NCBI RefSeq assembly: GCF_010747415.1
Contig: NZ_JAAGNZ010000001.1
Span: 1,364,001-1,428,000, forward strand
Source: Spirosoma agri
Lineage (GTDB): Bacteria > Bacteroidota > Bacteroidia > Cytophagales > Spirosomataceae
Reading direction: 5' to 3'
Length of the DNA: 64,000 nt
Shown here: in pieces, positions 25,242 through 33,702 of the stretch
How positions within the stretch are numbered: position 1 is the stretch's first letter
Layout: each line of letters begins with the position of its first letter
Made by a program: the position numbers and the translations under genes
Notes under the pieces: generated by a model
What the model was told of the DNA's origin: nothing
The model's input: the letters and a program-made list of their open reading frames with translations, nothing else
Database searches by the model: none

Positions 25242-26156
25242 ATGGACAACACCAAAGCACCGAATAAGAAGATGATAGGATTGGGCCGAGGCTTGGGTGC
25301 CCTGTTGCACGACAGTGAAGCAGTCAACCGGCAGTCGAAACCGTCGCCGTTTGAGTCCATCAGCACAATGACCGAAATTGCGTTGTCGCTGATTGAAACG
25401 AATCCCTTCCAGCCCCGAACCCGCTTCGACGAAGAAGCGTTGCAGGAACTTGCCGAATCGATCCGGATTCAGGGAATTATCCAGCCCATCACGGTTCGGC
25501 AGCTGGGTAAAGACCGCTACCAGTTAATCTCAGGGGAACGTCGCCTTCAGGCAACCAAACTGATCGGGATGACTCATATTCCGGCGTATGTTCGGACAGC
25601 CAATGACCAGCAGATGCTGGAAATGGCCCTGATCGAGAACATTCAGCGGGAAAATCTAAACTCCATAGAAATTGCCCTTAGCTACCAGCGTCTGATTACC
25701 GAGTGTAGCCTGAAGCAGGAAGAACTGGGCGAACGCGTTGGTAAAAACCGCACGACGGTCAACAACTACATCCGGTTGCTGAGGCTCCCTCCCGTAATTC
25801 AGGCGGCTCTGCGTGATAACAAGATTTCGATGGGTCACGCGCGGGCGATCATCAACATTGAAAATCCGGATGCACAGATTCGGCTGTTCAACAGAACCGT
25901 CGATGAAGAGTGGTCGGTTCGTAAGGTTGAAGAGGCCGTCCGGAACCTGTCCGACGATGGTGAAGACCCCATTGCTACCCGCCGGGTAACCTTGCCTAAG
26001 CAGGAAATGCGCAGTCTACAGTTCAAGCTATCGTCGTTGTTCGGAACGAAGGTGTCGATCAAAGCGGACGAGAAACACAAGGGTGAAATTAAAATCCCGT
26101 TCACCTCGCAGGAGGAACTGACTAAAATTCTTGAGGTACTGAACTCGCAGACTTAA
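25242..26156 (+). CDS. parB: Chromosome-partitioning protein ParB (Spo0J)
   Basis: A 304-residue protein from the ATG at 25242. It opens with the typical KKMIGLGRGLGALL. The ParB/Srx CTPase domain includes NPFQPRTRFDEEALQELAES, the arginine-rich ISGERRLQATK, and ALIENIQRENLN. A helix-turn-helix follows (LGERVGKNRTTVNNYIRLL), with a C-terminal dimerisation part. It loads on parS, spreads by CTP-dependent clamping and stimulates ParA. A terminator follows. Confidence 0.96.
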   Translation: MDNTKAPNKKMIGLGRGLGALLHDSEAVNRQSKPSPFESISTMTEIALSLIETNPFQPRTRFDEEALQELAESIRIQGIIQPITVRQLGKDRYQLISGERRLQATKLIGMTHIPAYVRTANDQQMLEMALIENIQRENLNSIEIALSYQRLITECSLKQEELGERVGKNRTTVNNYIRLLRLPPVIQAALRDNKISMGHARAIINIENPDAQIRLFNRTVDEEWSVRKVEEAVRNLSDDGEDPIATRRVTLPKQEMRSLQFKLSSLFGTKVSIKADEKHKGEIKIPFTSQEELTKILEVLNSQT

Positions 26157-26176
26157 CCGTTCTAAATTACCTTGAT

Positions 26177-26212
26177 AAGAAAAGCCCTAGATTAGCGTCT
26201 GGGGCTTTTCTT
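26177..26212 (+). terminator. Terminator of parAB
   Basis: An 11-bp inverted repeat (26177-26187 with 26202-26212) with an A-rich 5' side and a T-rich 3' side, 20 bp after parB. Confidence 0.85.
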
Positions 26213-26306
26213 ATGAAAATAGGGTCAACTTTAGCAGGCATACCGTATACTAAATACGGATTTTAGGTAACCATTAATATAGTTTCTTCGCCAGAAATTG
26301 TATTCT

Positions 26307-26891
26307 ATGAAAAAACTATTACTGATTCTATCGATTGTTGGTGTATTGGCTGGTTGCAGTAAGAGCGAAAAAGGTGATCCAGGACCGAAGGGTGACACAG
26401 GTGCTACCGGGGCAACGGGTGCCACTGGTCCGGCAGGATCCACTGGCGCGACTGGTCCAACGGGTGCTGCTGGAGCAGCCGGACCAGCGGGGCCACAGGG
26501 ACCGCAAGGTCCGGCAGGAACATCGGCAACGCCAGCCGTTTACGATTTCACGGAAGATTTATCGAAAACACCTTCATGGGATTTCCCTAAAGCATTGGGT
26601 GATTACGATGTTGTGTTAACATACATAATGAGAAATAAAGGAATTGGCTATGCACCCTTACCTTTCAGCGGATATGCCTACACCTCCGATCAGAAAGATT
26701 TTATCAAACTAAACATCAGCGTAACCCAGTATACATATTTTCTTTCGTTTAGTAATGATACTTCCGTTCCGCCTGGTGCTACATTCTGGATGAGAGCCGT
26801 TGTTCTTAAAGGAGCCAAAGGGGGCAGATTGGATTTAGCCCGTTACCAGGATTACGAGAATCTGAAGAAGGATTTTAATTTGAAGGATTGA
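26307..26891 (+). CDS. Collagen-like-repeat lipoprotein
   Basis: A 194-residue lipoprotein. The signal ends in lipobox LAGC with Cys17. Residues 23-73 are 17 unbroken Gly-X-Y triplets ([12 protein letters not shown] and so on), which should form a collagen-like triple helix. A globular C-terminal domain of about 120 residues follows; it resembles the small domains found after collagen stretches in other Bacteroidota lipoproteins but has no named function that I recognise. The coding repeats are GC-rich, while the C-terminal part is more AT-rich than its neighbours. It sits inside an otherwise conserved parA-parB-DUF5683-dapB-lepB block, suggesting an insertion. Confidence 0.85.
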   Translation: MKKLLLILSIVGVLAGCSKSEKGDPGPKGDTGATGATGATGPAGSTGATGPTGAAGAAGPAGPQGPQGPAGTSATPAVYDFTEDLSKTPSWDFPKALGDYDVVLTYIMRNKGIGYAPLPFSGYAYTSDQKDFIKLNISVTQYTYFLSFSNDTSVPPGATFWMRAVVLKGAKGGRLDLARYQDYENLKKDFNLKD

Positions 26892-27430
26892 TAACAACGA
26901 TGCATTCGAAAGCAAAATTGCACGATTCTTTAAGATGACACAGTAAAAGAATTAGAAGCTATGGAGTATAATCAGAACTTGTTTGGCTGTACTTCATAGA
27001 CTGAATGGTGTACCTAGTTCTGTTTGGAGGTGAACCACAATTCTGGCAATCTGTGATTAAAAAGTAGACTGATAGTCACTCAAAGTAAACGAAGAAGCTC
27101 AATCATGAGGATTGAGCTTCTTCGTTTATTCCTTTGGCTTCTCCGTTGGCTATAATTGATCATGAGGAAACCGGATTTCAGCATTTGCCTTGGCAGCATG
27201 GTCCAGACAAAAGTAAGTTTGACCTTAGGGACAACAAGTAGGATCAAGGCGATTGACGTTCGAAAACGCAGATTTGGAGACAAACAACACAATGGGATTT
27301 AACTACGGCTTAACTCGCTTCAATCGGGTTTTTCAATGAATTGTCTTTACTTTTGCATGTGCGTAACTTAAATTACCTTAAAAGGGTGAATATCTGGTCG
27401 GAAACGGGTGGCTTTGATCGTTGTTTCTCT
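26892..27430. other. Intergenic region before the DUF5683 gene
   Basis: About 540 bp with no convincing gene. It holds a strong hairpin (27086-27128) and, nearer the next gene, TACTTTTG at 27348-27355, which matches a Bacteroidota -7 box but lacks a clear -33 box. A 70-codon minus-strand frame at 27080-27292 has no recognisable features. Confidence 0.5.
27086..27128. terminator. Strong bidirectional hairpin
   Basis: A perfect 19-bp inverted repeat (27086-27104 with 27110-27128) with a 5-nt loop. It lies about 195 bp after the collagen-like lipoprotein gene and probably insulates it from the DUF5683 gene. Confidence 0.75.
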
Positions 27431-28177
27431 ATGAAACAACATTCGGCTATACTCGTCCTGTTCCTGCTGGTTGCGCTGCCTGCCTTTGCACAGCGTCCGG
27501 CTATTGTTCCCGCGCCAACACCGGCACCGACAGACTCGACCCGGCAGCTACAGTCGGCCACGGATACGATTCCGGCCGCTGTTCAGCGTAATGGCATTCG
27601 GGTTGGTAGTTCGGTCTTGACACCCGAGGGCGACTCGGCTAGCCTCGCTACGGATACGACGGAGGTTACCGCCAGTCAGGAAGCCAAAATCCGAAAGATC
27701 ATCCCCCGCAAGGCAACGATGCGTTCGCTGATTTTGCCGGGTCTGGGGCAGGCATATAATCGCCAATATTACAAGATTCCGTTCATTTACGCTGGTTTTG
27801 GCGTGATGGGTTATCTGTTTCTTAGATATCGGAATCTGGCAAATCAGGCCGAAGAAGGATATCGGTTGCTAAAATATGGCCGACCGAATGGTACGAATAC
27901 TCCAGATCCGGTAACATCGGTTGTTATTGGATCGCAAATTATTACGACACAAACGGGGGCTAAATCAGGATATGATCTGTACCGGAGTTATCGAGACCTG
28001 AACATCTTGCTATCACTTGCGCTCTGGGGCGTTAACATTGTGGAGGCCAATGTGGCCGCTCACCTCAAGACCTTTGATCTGTCCGACGATATTTCCATGC
28101 GCATCGAACCCAGAGCCCTGCCTATGCCGGGTGCTGGACTTGTGCCGGGCGTTCGGATCGCTTTTACGTTTAAATAA
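27431..28177 (+). CDS. DUF5683 domain membrane protein
   Basis: A 248-residue protein with a cleavable signal (MKQHSAILVLFLLVALPAFA). A Pro/Thr-rich region follows, then the DUF5683 core from about residue 95: KATMRSLILPGLGQAYNRQYYKIPFIYAG. Its LPGLGQ-N-YYK motif is the family hallmark. Further hydrophobic segments are GVMGYLFLRY and LNILLSLALWGVNIVEANV. The function is unknown, but the gene commonly lies between parB and dapB in Bacteroidota. The ATG at 27431 is chosen because it starts the signal peptide. Confidence 0.88.
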   Translation: MKQHSAILVLFLLVALPAFAQRPAIVPAPTPAPTDSTRQLQSATDTIPAAVQRNGIRVGSSVLTPEGDSASLATDTTEVTASQEAKIRKIIPRKATMRSLILPGLGQAYNRQYYKIPFIYAGFGVMGYLFLRYRNLANQAEEGYRLLKYGRPNGTNTPDPVTSVVIGSQIITTQTGAKSGYDLYRSYRDLNILLSLALWGVNIVEANVAAHLKTFDLSDDISMRIEPRALPMPGAGLVPGVRIAFTFK

Positions 28178-28288
28178 TGACACTGGACGTTGGATTTTAG
28201 ATGGGAGTTTTAGATAAGCAGCATCGTTGATAAAAGCCTATCTGAGCATTATTACTATCTAGCAGCCAACGTACTGCACCTGAAAAAC

Positions 28289-29050
28289 ATGAATATTCTC
28301 CTCCTTGGCTACGGCAAAATGGGTAAGACAATCGAGACGATTGCGCTCGATCGTGGCCACCAGATTGCCGCACGCGTTGACCGTGGGGATGCCCCCGGCT
28401 ATAACCATACGGACTTAGAAGCCATACCGACTGATGCCGTTGATGTGGCGATCGAATTTAGTTCGCCCGAAGCGGCTGTCGATAATATTAACTACTGTTT
28501 GACGCGCGGCTGGCCGATCGTTTGTGGTACAACGGGTTGGCTGGGCCATCGGGCTGACATTGAGCAGCTATGCCAGGAGAAGAACGGTGCATTCTTCTAC
28601 GCATCGAACTATAGCATTGGCGTCAACCTGTTTTTCCGGTTGAACAAGACGCTGGCGCGGTTCATGCGGAATTATCCGTCCTATCACGTGTCGATGACGG
28701 AAATCCACCACACCGAAAAGAAAGATGCGCCCAGCGGAACCGCCATCACGTTGGCAGAGGGCGTTATGGAAAACCTGCCCGGCAAACATCGTTGGGTAAA
28801 CAAAGAAGCCGCTGGCGATGAATCATTGATTGACTCGACCGACGCCGTCGAGATCGAATCCCTGCGTGAAGGAGTTGTTCCCGGAACGCATACCGTTCGA
28901 TACGATTCGGATGTGGACCAGATCGAGATTACGCACACCGCCCATAGTCGGCAGGGTTTTGCACTTGGTGCCGTAGTGGCCGCGGAGTGGATTATTGGTC
29001 GCGAAGGGATATTCGGGATGGATGATTTACTCGGAAATGATGGATTCTAA
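28289..29050 (+). CDS. dapB: 4-hydroxy-tetrahydrodipicolinate reductase
   Basis: A 253-residue enzyme of the diaminopimelate/lysine pathway. The N-terminal NAD(P)-binding motif is LLLGYGKMGKTI (residues 4-15). VCGTTGW lies near residue 80. The signature EIHHTEKKDAPSGTA (138-152) carries the catalytic His140/141 and the Lys. It reduces HTPA in the cytosol to supply diaminopimelate for peptidoglycan. It follows the DUF5683 gene by 111 bp and precedes lepB. Confidence 0.96.
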   Translation: MNILLLGYGKMGKTIETIALDRGHQIAARVDRGDAPGYNHTDLEAIPTDAVDVAIEFSSPEAAVDNINYCLTRGWPIVCGTTGWLGHRADIEQLCQEKNGAFFYASNYSIGVNLFFRLNKTLARFMRNYPSYHVSMTEIHHTEKKDAPSGTAITLAEGVMENLPGKHRWVNKEAAGDESLIDSTDAVEIESLREGVVPGTHTVRYDSDVDQIEITHTAHSRQGFALGAVVAAEWIIGREGIFGMDDLLGNDGF

Positions 29051-29168
29051 GGGTTGACTAACAAACGATCGATCAAAAACCAGTATCTATTTGTAATTTC
29101 GTTCGTAATTCGTTCATAGTCCGGCGGCCCGGTACGTACTAGTATTCATACATTCTTATTCTGTTAAC

Positions 29169-30341
29169 GTGTCAATAACCAAAACACAGGCCGAAACAAG
29201 GCCGGTTAAACCCCAAAAGTCGGCCATTCGGGAGTGGTTCGATTCCGTTCTGTTCGCTGTTGTAGCGGCTACGCTTATCCGGTGGCTGTTTATGGAGGCC
29301 TTCACGATTCCGACACCATCCATGGAAAATAGCCTGATGGTTGGCGATTTTCTATTCGTAAGCAAACTGCATTATGGTACCCGGACGCCCCGGACGCCTT
29401 TACAGGTTCCACTGACCCATCAGAAAATATGGGGAACGGATATTCCGTCCTATAGTACGGCCATCCAATTACCATCGTATCGGTTACCCGGTTTCACGCA
29501 CGTTAAAAATGGCGATGTGGTCGTGTTCAACGTGCCACCGAAGTACCTCAACGACAATATCGATTACCCCGTTGATCTGAAAACGAACTACATCAAACGG
29601 TGTATTGGTATTCCGGGCGATGTATTGGAGGTTCGCCAGCGCGACGTGTTTATTAATGGCAAACCGTTTGCGAAACCACCCCGTGCCGAACAGAAATATT
29701 TTGTAAAAACAACGGAGGTGCTGGATGCCAGCTTCTTCCGGAAGTACGAAATCGTTAACGACTACCGCGACCCCAGCCAGCCAACTGAAAACTGGAAACC
29801 GCTGGAGCAATACAACGATTCGACCAAGGCAACGGCTATGGTCGGGTATATGGTCAATACGACGGAGGACGTAATTAACAAATTCAAGGATTTCGATTGG
29901 GTGAAAGGCATTGAACCGATGAGCGATAAGCCCGGCGAAATGTCACCCGGTATCTACGGAACGCCAACGTTCAAATGGAATCACGATAATTTCGGACCGA
30001 TAACGATCCCGAAAAAAGGCGCTACGATTCCGATCAATGCCCAAACGATTGCTCTGTACGCTCCCGTGATCGAACTGTATGAAGGCAACGAAAAAGTGGA
30101 AGTGACGCCGGCCAGCATCAAAATTGGTGGTCAGCCGATTACGTCCTACACGTTTAAACAGGATTACTACTTTATGATGGGCGATAACCGCGACAATTCG
30201 CTCGATTCCCGGTTCTGGGGTTTTGTTCCTGAAGATCACATTGTTGGTAAAGCGGTTTTTGTCTGGATGTCACTTGACCCGAATCCGGCCAATGTCTGGA
30301 ATAAAATTCGCTGGAACCGCCTATTCAGAACGATCGACTAA
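29169..30341 (+). CDS. lepB: Signal peptidase I
   Basis: A 390-residue, GTG-started enzyme. An N-terminal membrane segment ([18 protein letters not shown]) precedes the catalytic box [14 protein letters not shown] with Ser51. The general base Lys142 is in [13 protein letters not shown], and [14 protein letters not shown] (337-350) is the box E motif. The roughly 180-residue insertion between the Lys box and box E is typical of the long Bacteroidota enzymes. It cuts signal peptides at the outer face of the inner membrane. No nearby ATG fits, as the conserved N-terminus begins within 20 codons of the GTG. Confidence 0.95.
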   Translation: MSITKTQAETRPVKPQKSAIREWFDSVLFAVVAATLIRWLFMEAFTIPTPSMENSLMVGDFLFVSKLHYGTRTPRTPLQVPLTHQKIWGTDIPSYSTAIQLPSYRLPGFTHVKNGDVVVFNVPPKYLNDNIDYPVDLKTNYIKRCIGIPGDVLEVRQRDVFINGKPFAKPPRAEQKYFVKTTEVLDASFFRKYEIVNDYRDPSQPTENWKPLEQYNDSTKATAMVGYMVNTTEDVINKFKDFDWVKGIEPMSDKPGEMSPGIYGTPTFKWNHDNFGPITIPKKGATIPINAQTIALYAPVIELYEGNEKVEVTPASIKIGGQPITSYTFKQDYYFMMGDNRDNSLDSRFWGFVPEDHIVGKAVFVWMSLDPNPANVWNKIRWNRLFRTID

Positions 30342-30369
30342 CGGAGTAATTTGCTCTAATACCTTAAGG

Positions 30370-30405
30370 AAAGGCCCCGAATTCATACGTGAGTTCGGGG
30401 CCTTT
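30370..30405 (+). terminator. Terminator of lepB
   Basis: A perfect 12-bp inverted repeat (30370-30381 with 30394-30405, 12-nt loop) 28 bp after the lepB stop. Confidence 0.9.
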
Positions 30406-30466
30406 CGCTAAAATACTCTCGTTTAATCAGCGGGTTGTATCCAATTAACTCAACAATAGCTTTACT

Positions 30467-31483
30467 TTGTCCGTAGATAGCAACCTGAAGCAAGTGCCGA
30501 AATTGACCAAATCCAGCAATCACCCTTTCTTATTTTTTCTACTGACCTTTCTTCTCTTTGTTGGGCAAAGCGTCTGTGAAGATACGCTCGCAAAGTCGAG
30601 TGTAAGCCACGCTGTAAAAACCCGCCCTGGTACTAGGAAAAAAGTAGTAGCAAAAATACATCGACGGGCTACTGCCAAAGCAGGTAACGTCCGGCGCAAT
30701 GTAACTACCGCGAAGCCGTCAGAATCTACGGGAGCAAAAGCCGCGTCATCGTCGACTATGGCGCTATTCGGCCCCCGATATGCCCAGGTAGCTGTTAAGG
30801 ATAATTCGTTGCGGGGAGCTGTGTATTATCTGGCATCAGGTCATGGTGGCCCCGATCCGGGGGCATTAGGGCATTTGGGAAAGCACATTTTGCCGGAAGA
30901 TGAATACGCGTATGACGTAACTATCCGGCTGGCCCGCGCCTTGATCGAACACGGGGCAACGGTCTATATGATTATCCGAGACCGGAACGACGGTATTCGC
31001 GATGACAAAATTCTGAAACTGGACCACGACGAAGTTACCTATCCCAATCAGACCATTCCATTGAGTCAGGTGACCCGGCTGCGTCAGTGTACCGATGCCG
31101 TTAACAGGCTGAACCAAAAGCACAAAGGAGCTTATCAGCGGCTGGTAACTATCCATGTCGATAGCCGGAGTGAGGGGCAGACCATCGACGTATTTTTTTA
31201 CCACCACGAAAACAGCGCCGTGGGAAAGCGGCTGGCCAAGAATATTCATCGGAGCTTCAGCGCGGGTTACAAACGCCACCAGCCTAATCGAAGCTATCTG
31301 GGTAATGTGTCGGACCGAAGCACCCTGTATGTGGTCCGGAACAGCCATCCGCCAACTGTCTTTATTGAGCTGGGCAACATTCGCAACGAGAAAGACCAGC
31401 GACGCTTTCTGCTGGCTGGTAACCGGCAGGTGCTGGCTAACTGGATATACGATGGTATGCGGGCTGATTATAGAGCGAGGTGA
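30467..31483 (+). CDS. N-acetylmuramoyl-L-alanine amidase (Amidase_3)
   Basis: A secreted zinc amidase of about 338 residues. The N-terminus has a hydrophobic signal (PFLFFLLTFLLFVGQ), then a Lys/Arg/Ala/Thr-rich basic linker to about residue 115. The catalytic domain has its zinc ligands in ASGHGGPDPG (His126), PEDEYAYD (Glu144 or Glu146) and VTIHVDS (His230), and the catalytic Glu301 in VFIELGNI. It cuts the bond between muramic acid and the stem peptide. No ATG is available: in-frame starts are TTG 30467 or GTG 30494. The stop codon lies inside a long palindrome (31481-31545). Confidence 0.88.
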   Translation: MSVDSNLKQVPKLTKSSNHPFLFFLLTFLLFVGQSVCEDTLAKSSVSHAVKTRPGTRKKVVAKIHRRATAKAGNVRRNVTTAKPSESTGAKAASSSTMALFGPRYAQVAVKDNSLRGAVYYLASGHGGPDPGALGHLGKHILPEDEYAYDVTIRLARALIEHGATVYMIIRDRNDGIRDDKILKLDHDEVTYPNQTIPLSQVTRLRQCTDAVNRLNQKHKGAYQRLVTIHVDSRSEGQTIDVFFYHHENSAVGKRLAKNIHRSFSAGYKRHQPNRSYLGNVSDRSTLYVVRNSHPPTVFIELGNIRNEKDQRRFLLAGNRQVLANWIYDGMRADYRAR

Positions 31484-31545
31484 GCGTTGGGGACCGATAT
31501 AGGCCGTATCTTGGAGATACGGCCTATATCGTCCCCCAATGCTCA
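31481..31545. repeat. Long palindrome with conserved apex, copy 2
   Basis: Arms 31481-31511 and 31515-31545 (31 nt each) pair with three mismatches, one of them a wobble, around the loop tgg. The inner 16 bp are perfect. The apex gccgtatct...agatacggc matches the elements at 11104 and 48950; the outer arms do not. It overlaps the amidase stop codon and separates convergent amidase and ung genes. Confidence 0.9.
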
Positions 31546-31553
31546 CCGGCAAA

Positions 31554-32219
31554 CTACCAGTCGATCGTAGGTAGTCCTTTGCTTTCCAGATACGTGTTCG
31601 CCTGGCTGAAATGTTTCGTTCCAAACCAGCCGCCCCATTGTGCAGCCATTGGCGATGGGTGTTTTGCTTTCAGGATCAGGTGTTTTTTGCTGTCAATAAC
31701 AGCTCCTTTCTTCTGCGCGTAAGCACCCCAGAGCATAAAGACGACATCTTTCTTTTCGTCGGAGATCAGCTTGATTACCGTATCCGTAAATGTCTCCCAG
31801 CCTTTGCCCTGGTGCGATCCCGCCTGCCCTGCCCGAACCGTAAGTGTTGAGTTCAGAAGCATCACACCCTGATTTGCCCAGCGTTCGAGATTGCCCGATT
31901 TAGGAACAGGTTTACCCAGATCGTCCTGAATTTCCTTAAAGATATTGACCAGCGACGGCGGTTTGGTAATGCCATCGGCTACGGAGAACGCAAGCCCATT
32001 GGCCTGTCCTTCGCCGTGGTAAGGGTCCTGACCAAGAATGACAACACGGGTATCATCGAAACTGCACGCATTAAATGCGTTGAACATCAGCTTACCAGGC
32101 GGATAAATGCGCTGAGTACTATATTCCTGTCGTAAAAAATTGGCTAGTTCGACAAAATAAGGTTTATCAAATTCGGGCTGTAAATGCTTTTGCCACGATT
32201 CTGCAATAGATACGTTCAT
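31554..32219 (-). CDS. ung: Uracil-DNA glycosylase (family 1)
   Basis: A 221-residue enzyme. The water-activating motif is GQDPYHGEGQANGLAFSV with Asp65. The uracil-binding Asn is in MLLNSTLTVR, and the C-terminal HPSPMA loop carries the catalytic His. It removes uracil from DNA as the first step of base-excision repair. It starts divergently from the short apaG upstream region and converges on the amidase. Confidence 0.96.
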   Translation of the reverse strand: MNVSIAESWQKHLQPEFDKPYFVELANFLRQEYSTQRIYPPGKLMFNAFNACSFDDTRVVILGQDPYHGEGQANGLAFSVADGITKPPSLVNIFKEIQDDLGKPVPKSGNLERWANQGVMLLNSTLTVRAGQAGSHQGKGWETFTDTVIKLISDEKKDVVFMLWGAYAQKKGAVIDSKKHLILKAKHPSPMAAQWGGWFGTKHFSQANTYLESKGLPTIDW

Positions 32220-32362
32220 GGATGGAACTGATAAGGGTAATTCGGCATTATAGGCCTAAAAACGCCGGAGACCACTCTTTGAAAATTTTTTCAAGACTGT
32301 TCTTGCGTATCAAAACTAATCAACTTAATTTTCGTTCTAAGGTTGCAAACGACACTAACTTT

Positions 32363-32749
32363 ATGGTATCGTCAGTCACAGAAGGTGTAAAGGTAAGCGT
32401 AAAGACAGAGTACCAGTCAGACTACTCTAGTCCACTGCAGGCACACTATGTGTTTACCTACCGAATTACGATCGAAAATGCCAGCGACTATACCATCCAG
32501 TTGCTTCGTCGTCACTGGACCATTTTTGATTCCAACGGGACCATTCGCGAGGTAGAAGGCGAGGGCGTAGTGGGCTTGCAACCTGTGCTGGAGCCCGGTG
32601 AGGTCCACCAGTATGTGTCTGGATGTAACCTGCGCTCAAGTATGGGTAAAATGGCTGGAACCTACCTTGTTGAACGGATTATCGACGGTAAACAGGTTCG
32701 CGTGGCGATCCCGGAATTCACGATGATCGTGCCCTACAAATTAAATTAA
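32363..32749 (+). CDS. apaG: ApaG family protein
   Basis: A 128-residue single-domain protein of the ApaG/DUF525 family, an FnIII-like beta-sandwich. Signature parts are HYVFTYRITIENAS, LLRRHWTIFDSNG and VVGLQPVLEPGEVHQYVSG. The frame reads upstream to 32222, but the ATG at 32363 (MVSSVTEGVKVSV) matches the family start. In enterobacteria apaG is linked to Co/Mg resistance, and the domain also occurs in F-box proteins. The molecular role is unknown. Confidence 0.93.
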   Translation: MVSSVTEGVKVSVKTEYQSDYSSPLQAHYVFTYRITIENASDYTIQLLRRHWTIFDSNGTIREVEGEGVVGLQPVLEPGEVHQYVSGCNLRSSMGKMAGTYLVERIIDGKQVRVAIPEFTMIVPYKLN

Positions 32750-32818
32750 GTCATACCAAGCCACGTCGATCAGACCATATCGTCGAATCGTTGCCCGGCC
32801 TATTCAGTTTCCTGTTTT

Positions 32819-33598
32819 TTGATTCGCGCTTATTTACGTTACCTCGCTCGCGCCCGCGACGAACATTCGCTTCACTCACCCTTTCTGTTTGCGCTTTACA
32901 CGCGTGTGATTCGGACGGATAACCGGGCTGACGCTGCCTTCAAACCTATCAGATCGCTGCAGCGAACGCTTCGGAAAAACCAGCAGATAATCGCCATTAC
33001 CGATTTCGGGGCGGGCTCCAAGGTAAATTCGTCCCGCCAACGTACCATTGGCGACATTGCCCGTAATTCGCAGAAACCAGCTCGTTTCGGACGGTTGTTG
33101 TTTCGACTTATTCGCCGATTCGACGCAAAACGCATTATTGATCTGGGTACGTCGCTCGGTATAACAACGGCTTATCTGGCCCAGGCAACGAATCCTCAAC
33201 AGGGCCGTGTGCTGACGTTTGAAGGCTGTCCGCAGACGGCGGCTGTGGCCCGTCAGAATTTTGATGCGCTAGGCATTCGCAACGTAGATATCGTTGTTGG
33301 TAATATTGATGATACGCTGGCCGTTGAAGTAGCTAAGTCGTCTCCGGTTGACCTTGTCTTTTTTGATGCCAATCACCGCTACGAACCTACCGTTCGTTAT
33401 TTTGAAACCTGCCTCACTGCGATTCACAACGATACGGTGTTTGTTCTCGATGACATACATTGGTCCGACGAGATGGAGCAGGCATGGGCATACATCAAAG
33501 CGCATCCATCAGTTACGGTAACTATCGACCTGTTTTGGGTAGGGTTGGTGTTTTTTAGGCAGGAGCAGCCCCGGCAGGATTTTGTACTTCGCTTCTAA
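32819..33598 (+). CDS. Class I SAM-dependent methyltransferase
   Basis: A 259-residue protein. Motif I is RIIDLGTSLGITTAYLA, the acidic residue after strand 2 is in VLTFEGCP, and VDLVFFDANHRYEPT and FVLDDIHWSDEM match the O-methyltransferase-like (catechol methyltransferase type) branch. The substrate is not known. The start appears to be TTG at 32819, since no in-frame ATG precedes the conserved N-terminal RYLARARDEHSLHSPF. It follows apaG by 69 bp. Confidence 0.85.
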   Translation: MIRAYLRYLARARDEHSLHSPFLFALYTRVIRTDNRADAAFKPIRSLQRTLRKNQQIIAITDFGAGSKVNSSRQRTIGDIARNSQKPARFGRLLFRLIRRFDAKRIIDLGTSLGITTAYLAQATNPQQGRVLTFEGCPQTAAVARQNFDALGIRNVDIVVGNIDDTLAVEVAKSSPVDLVFFDANHRYEPTVRYFETCLTAIHNDTVFVLDDIHWSDEMEQAWAYIKAHPSVTVTIDLFWVGLVFFRQEQPRQDFVLRF

Positions 33599-33702
33599 TC
33601 AGTATCTTCCTGCGGTTTTAATTTCGTGCTGTCGATAACGTACATGCGGAAAGATGCTAGACTATAGTTAACTTTCACTTTGTTTTTGCTGACTATTCCG
33701 GT

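Noticed and set aside
27080..27292. 70-codon minus-strand frame between the collagen-like lipoprotein and DUF5683 genes
   Set aside because: It overlaps a perfect 19-bp terminator-like hairpin, has no motif, and its composition is not protein-like; an insertion-sequence remnant could not be shown.
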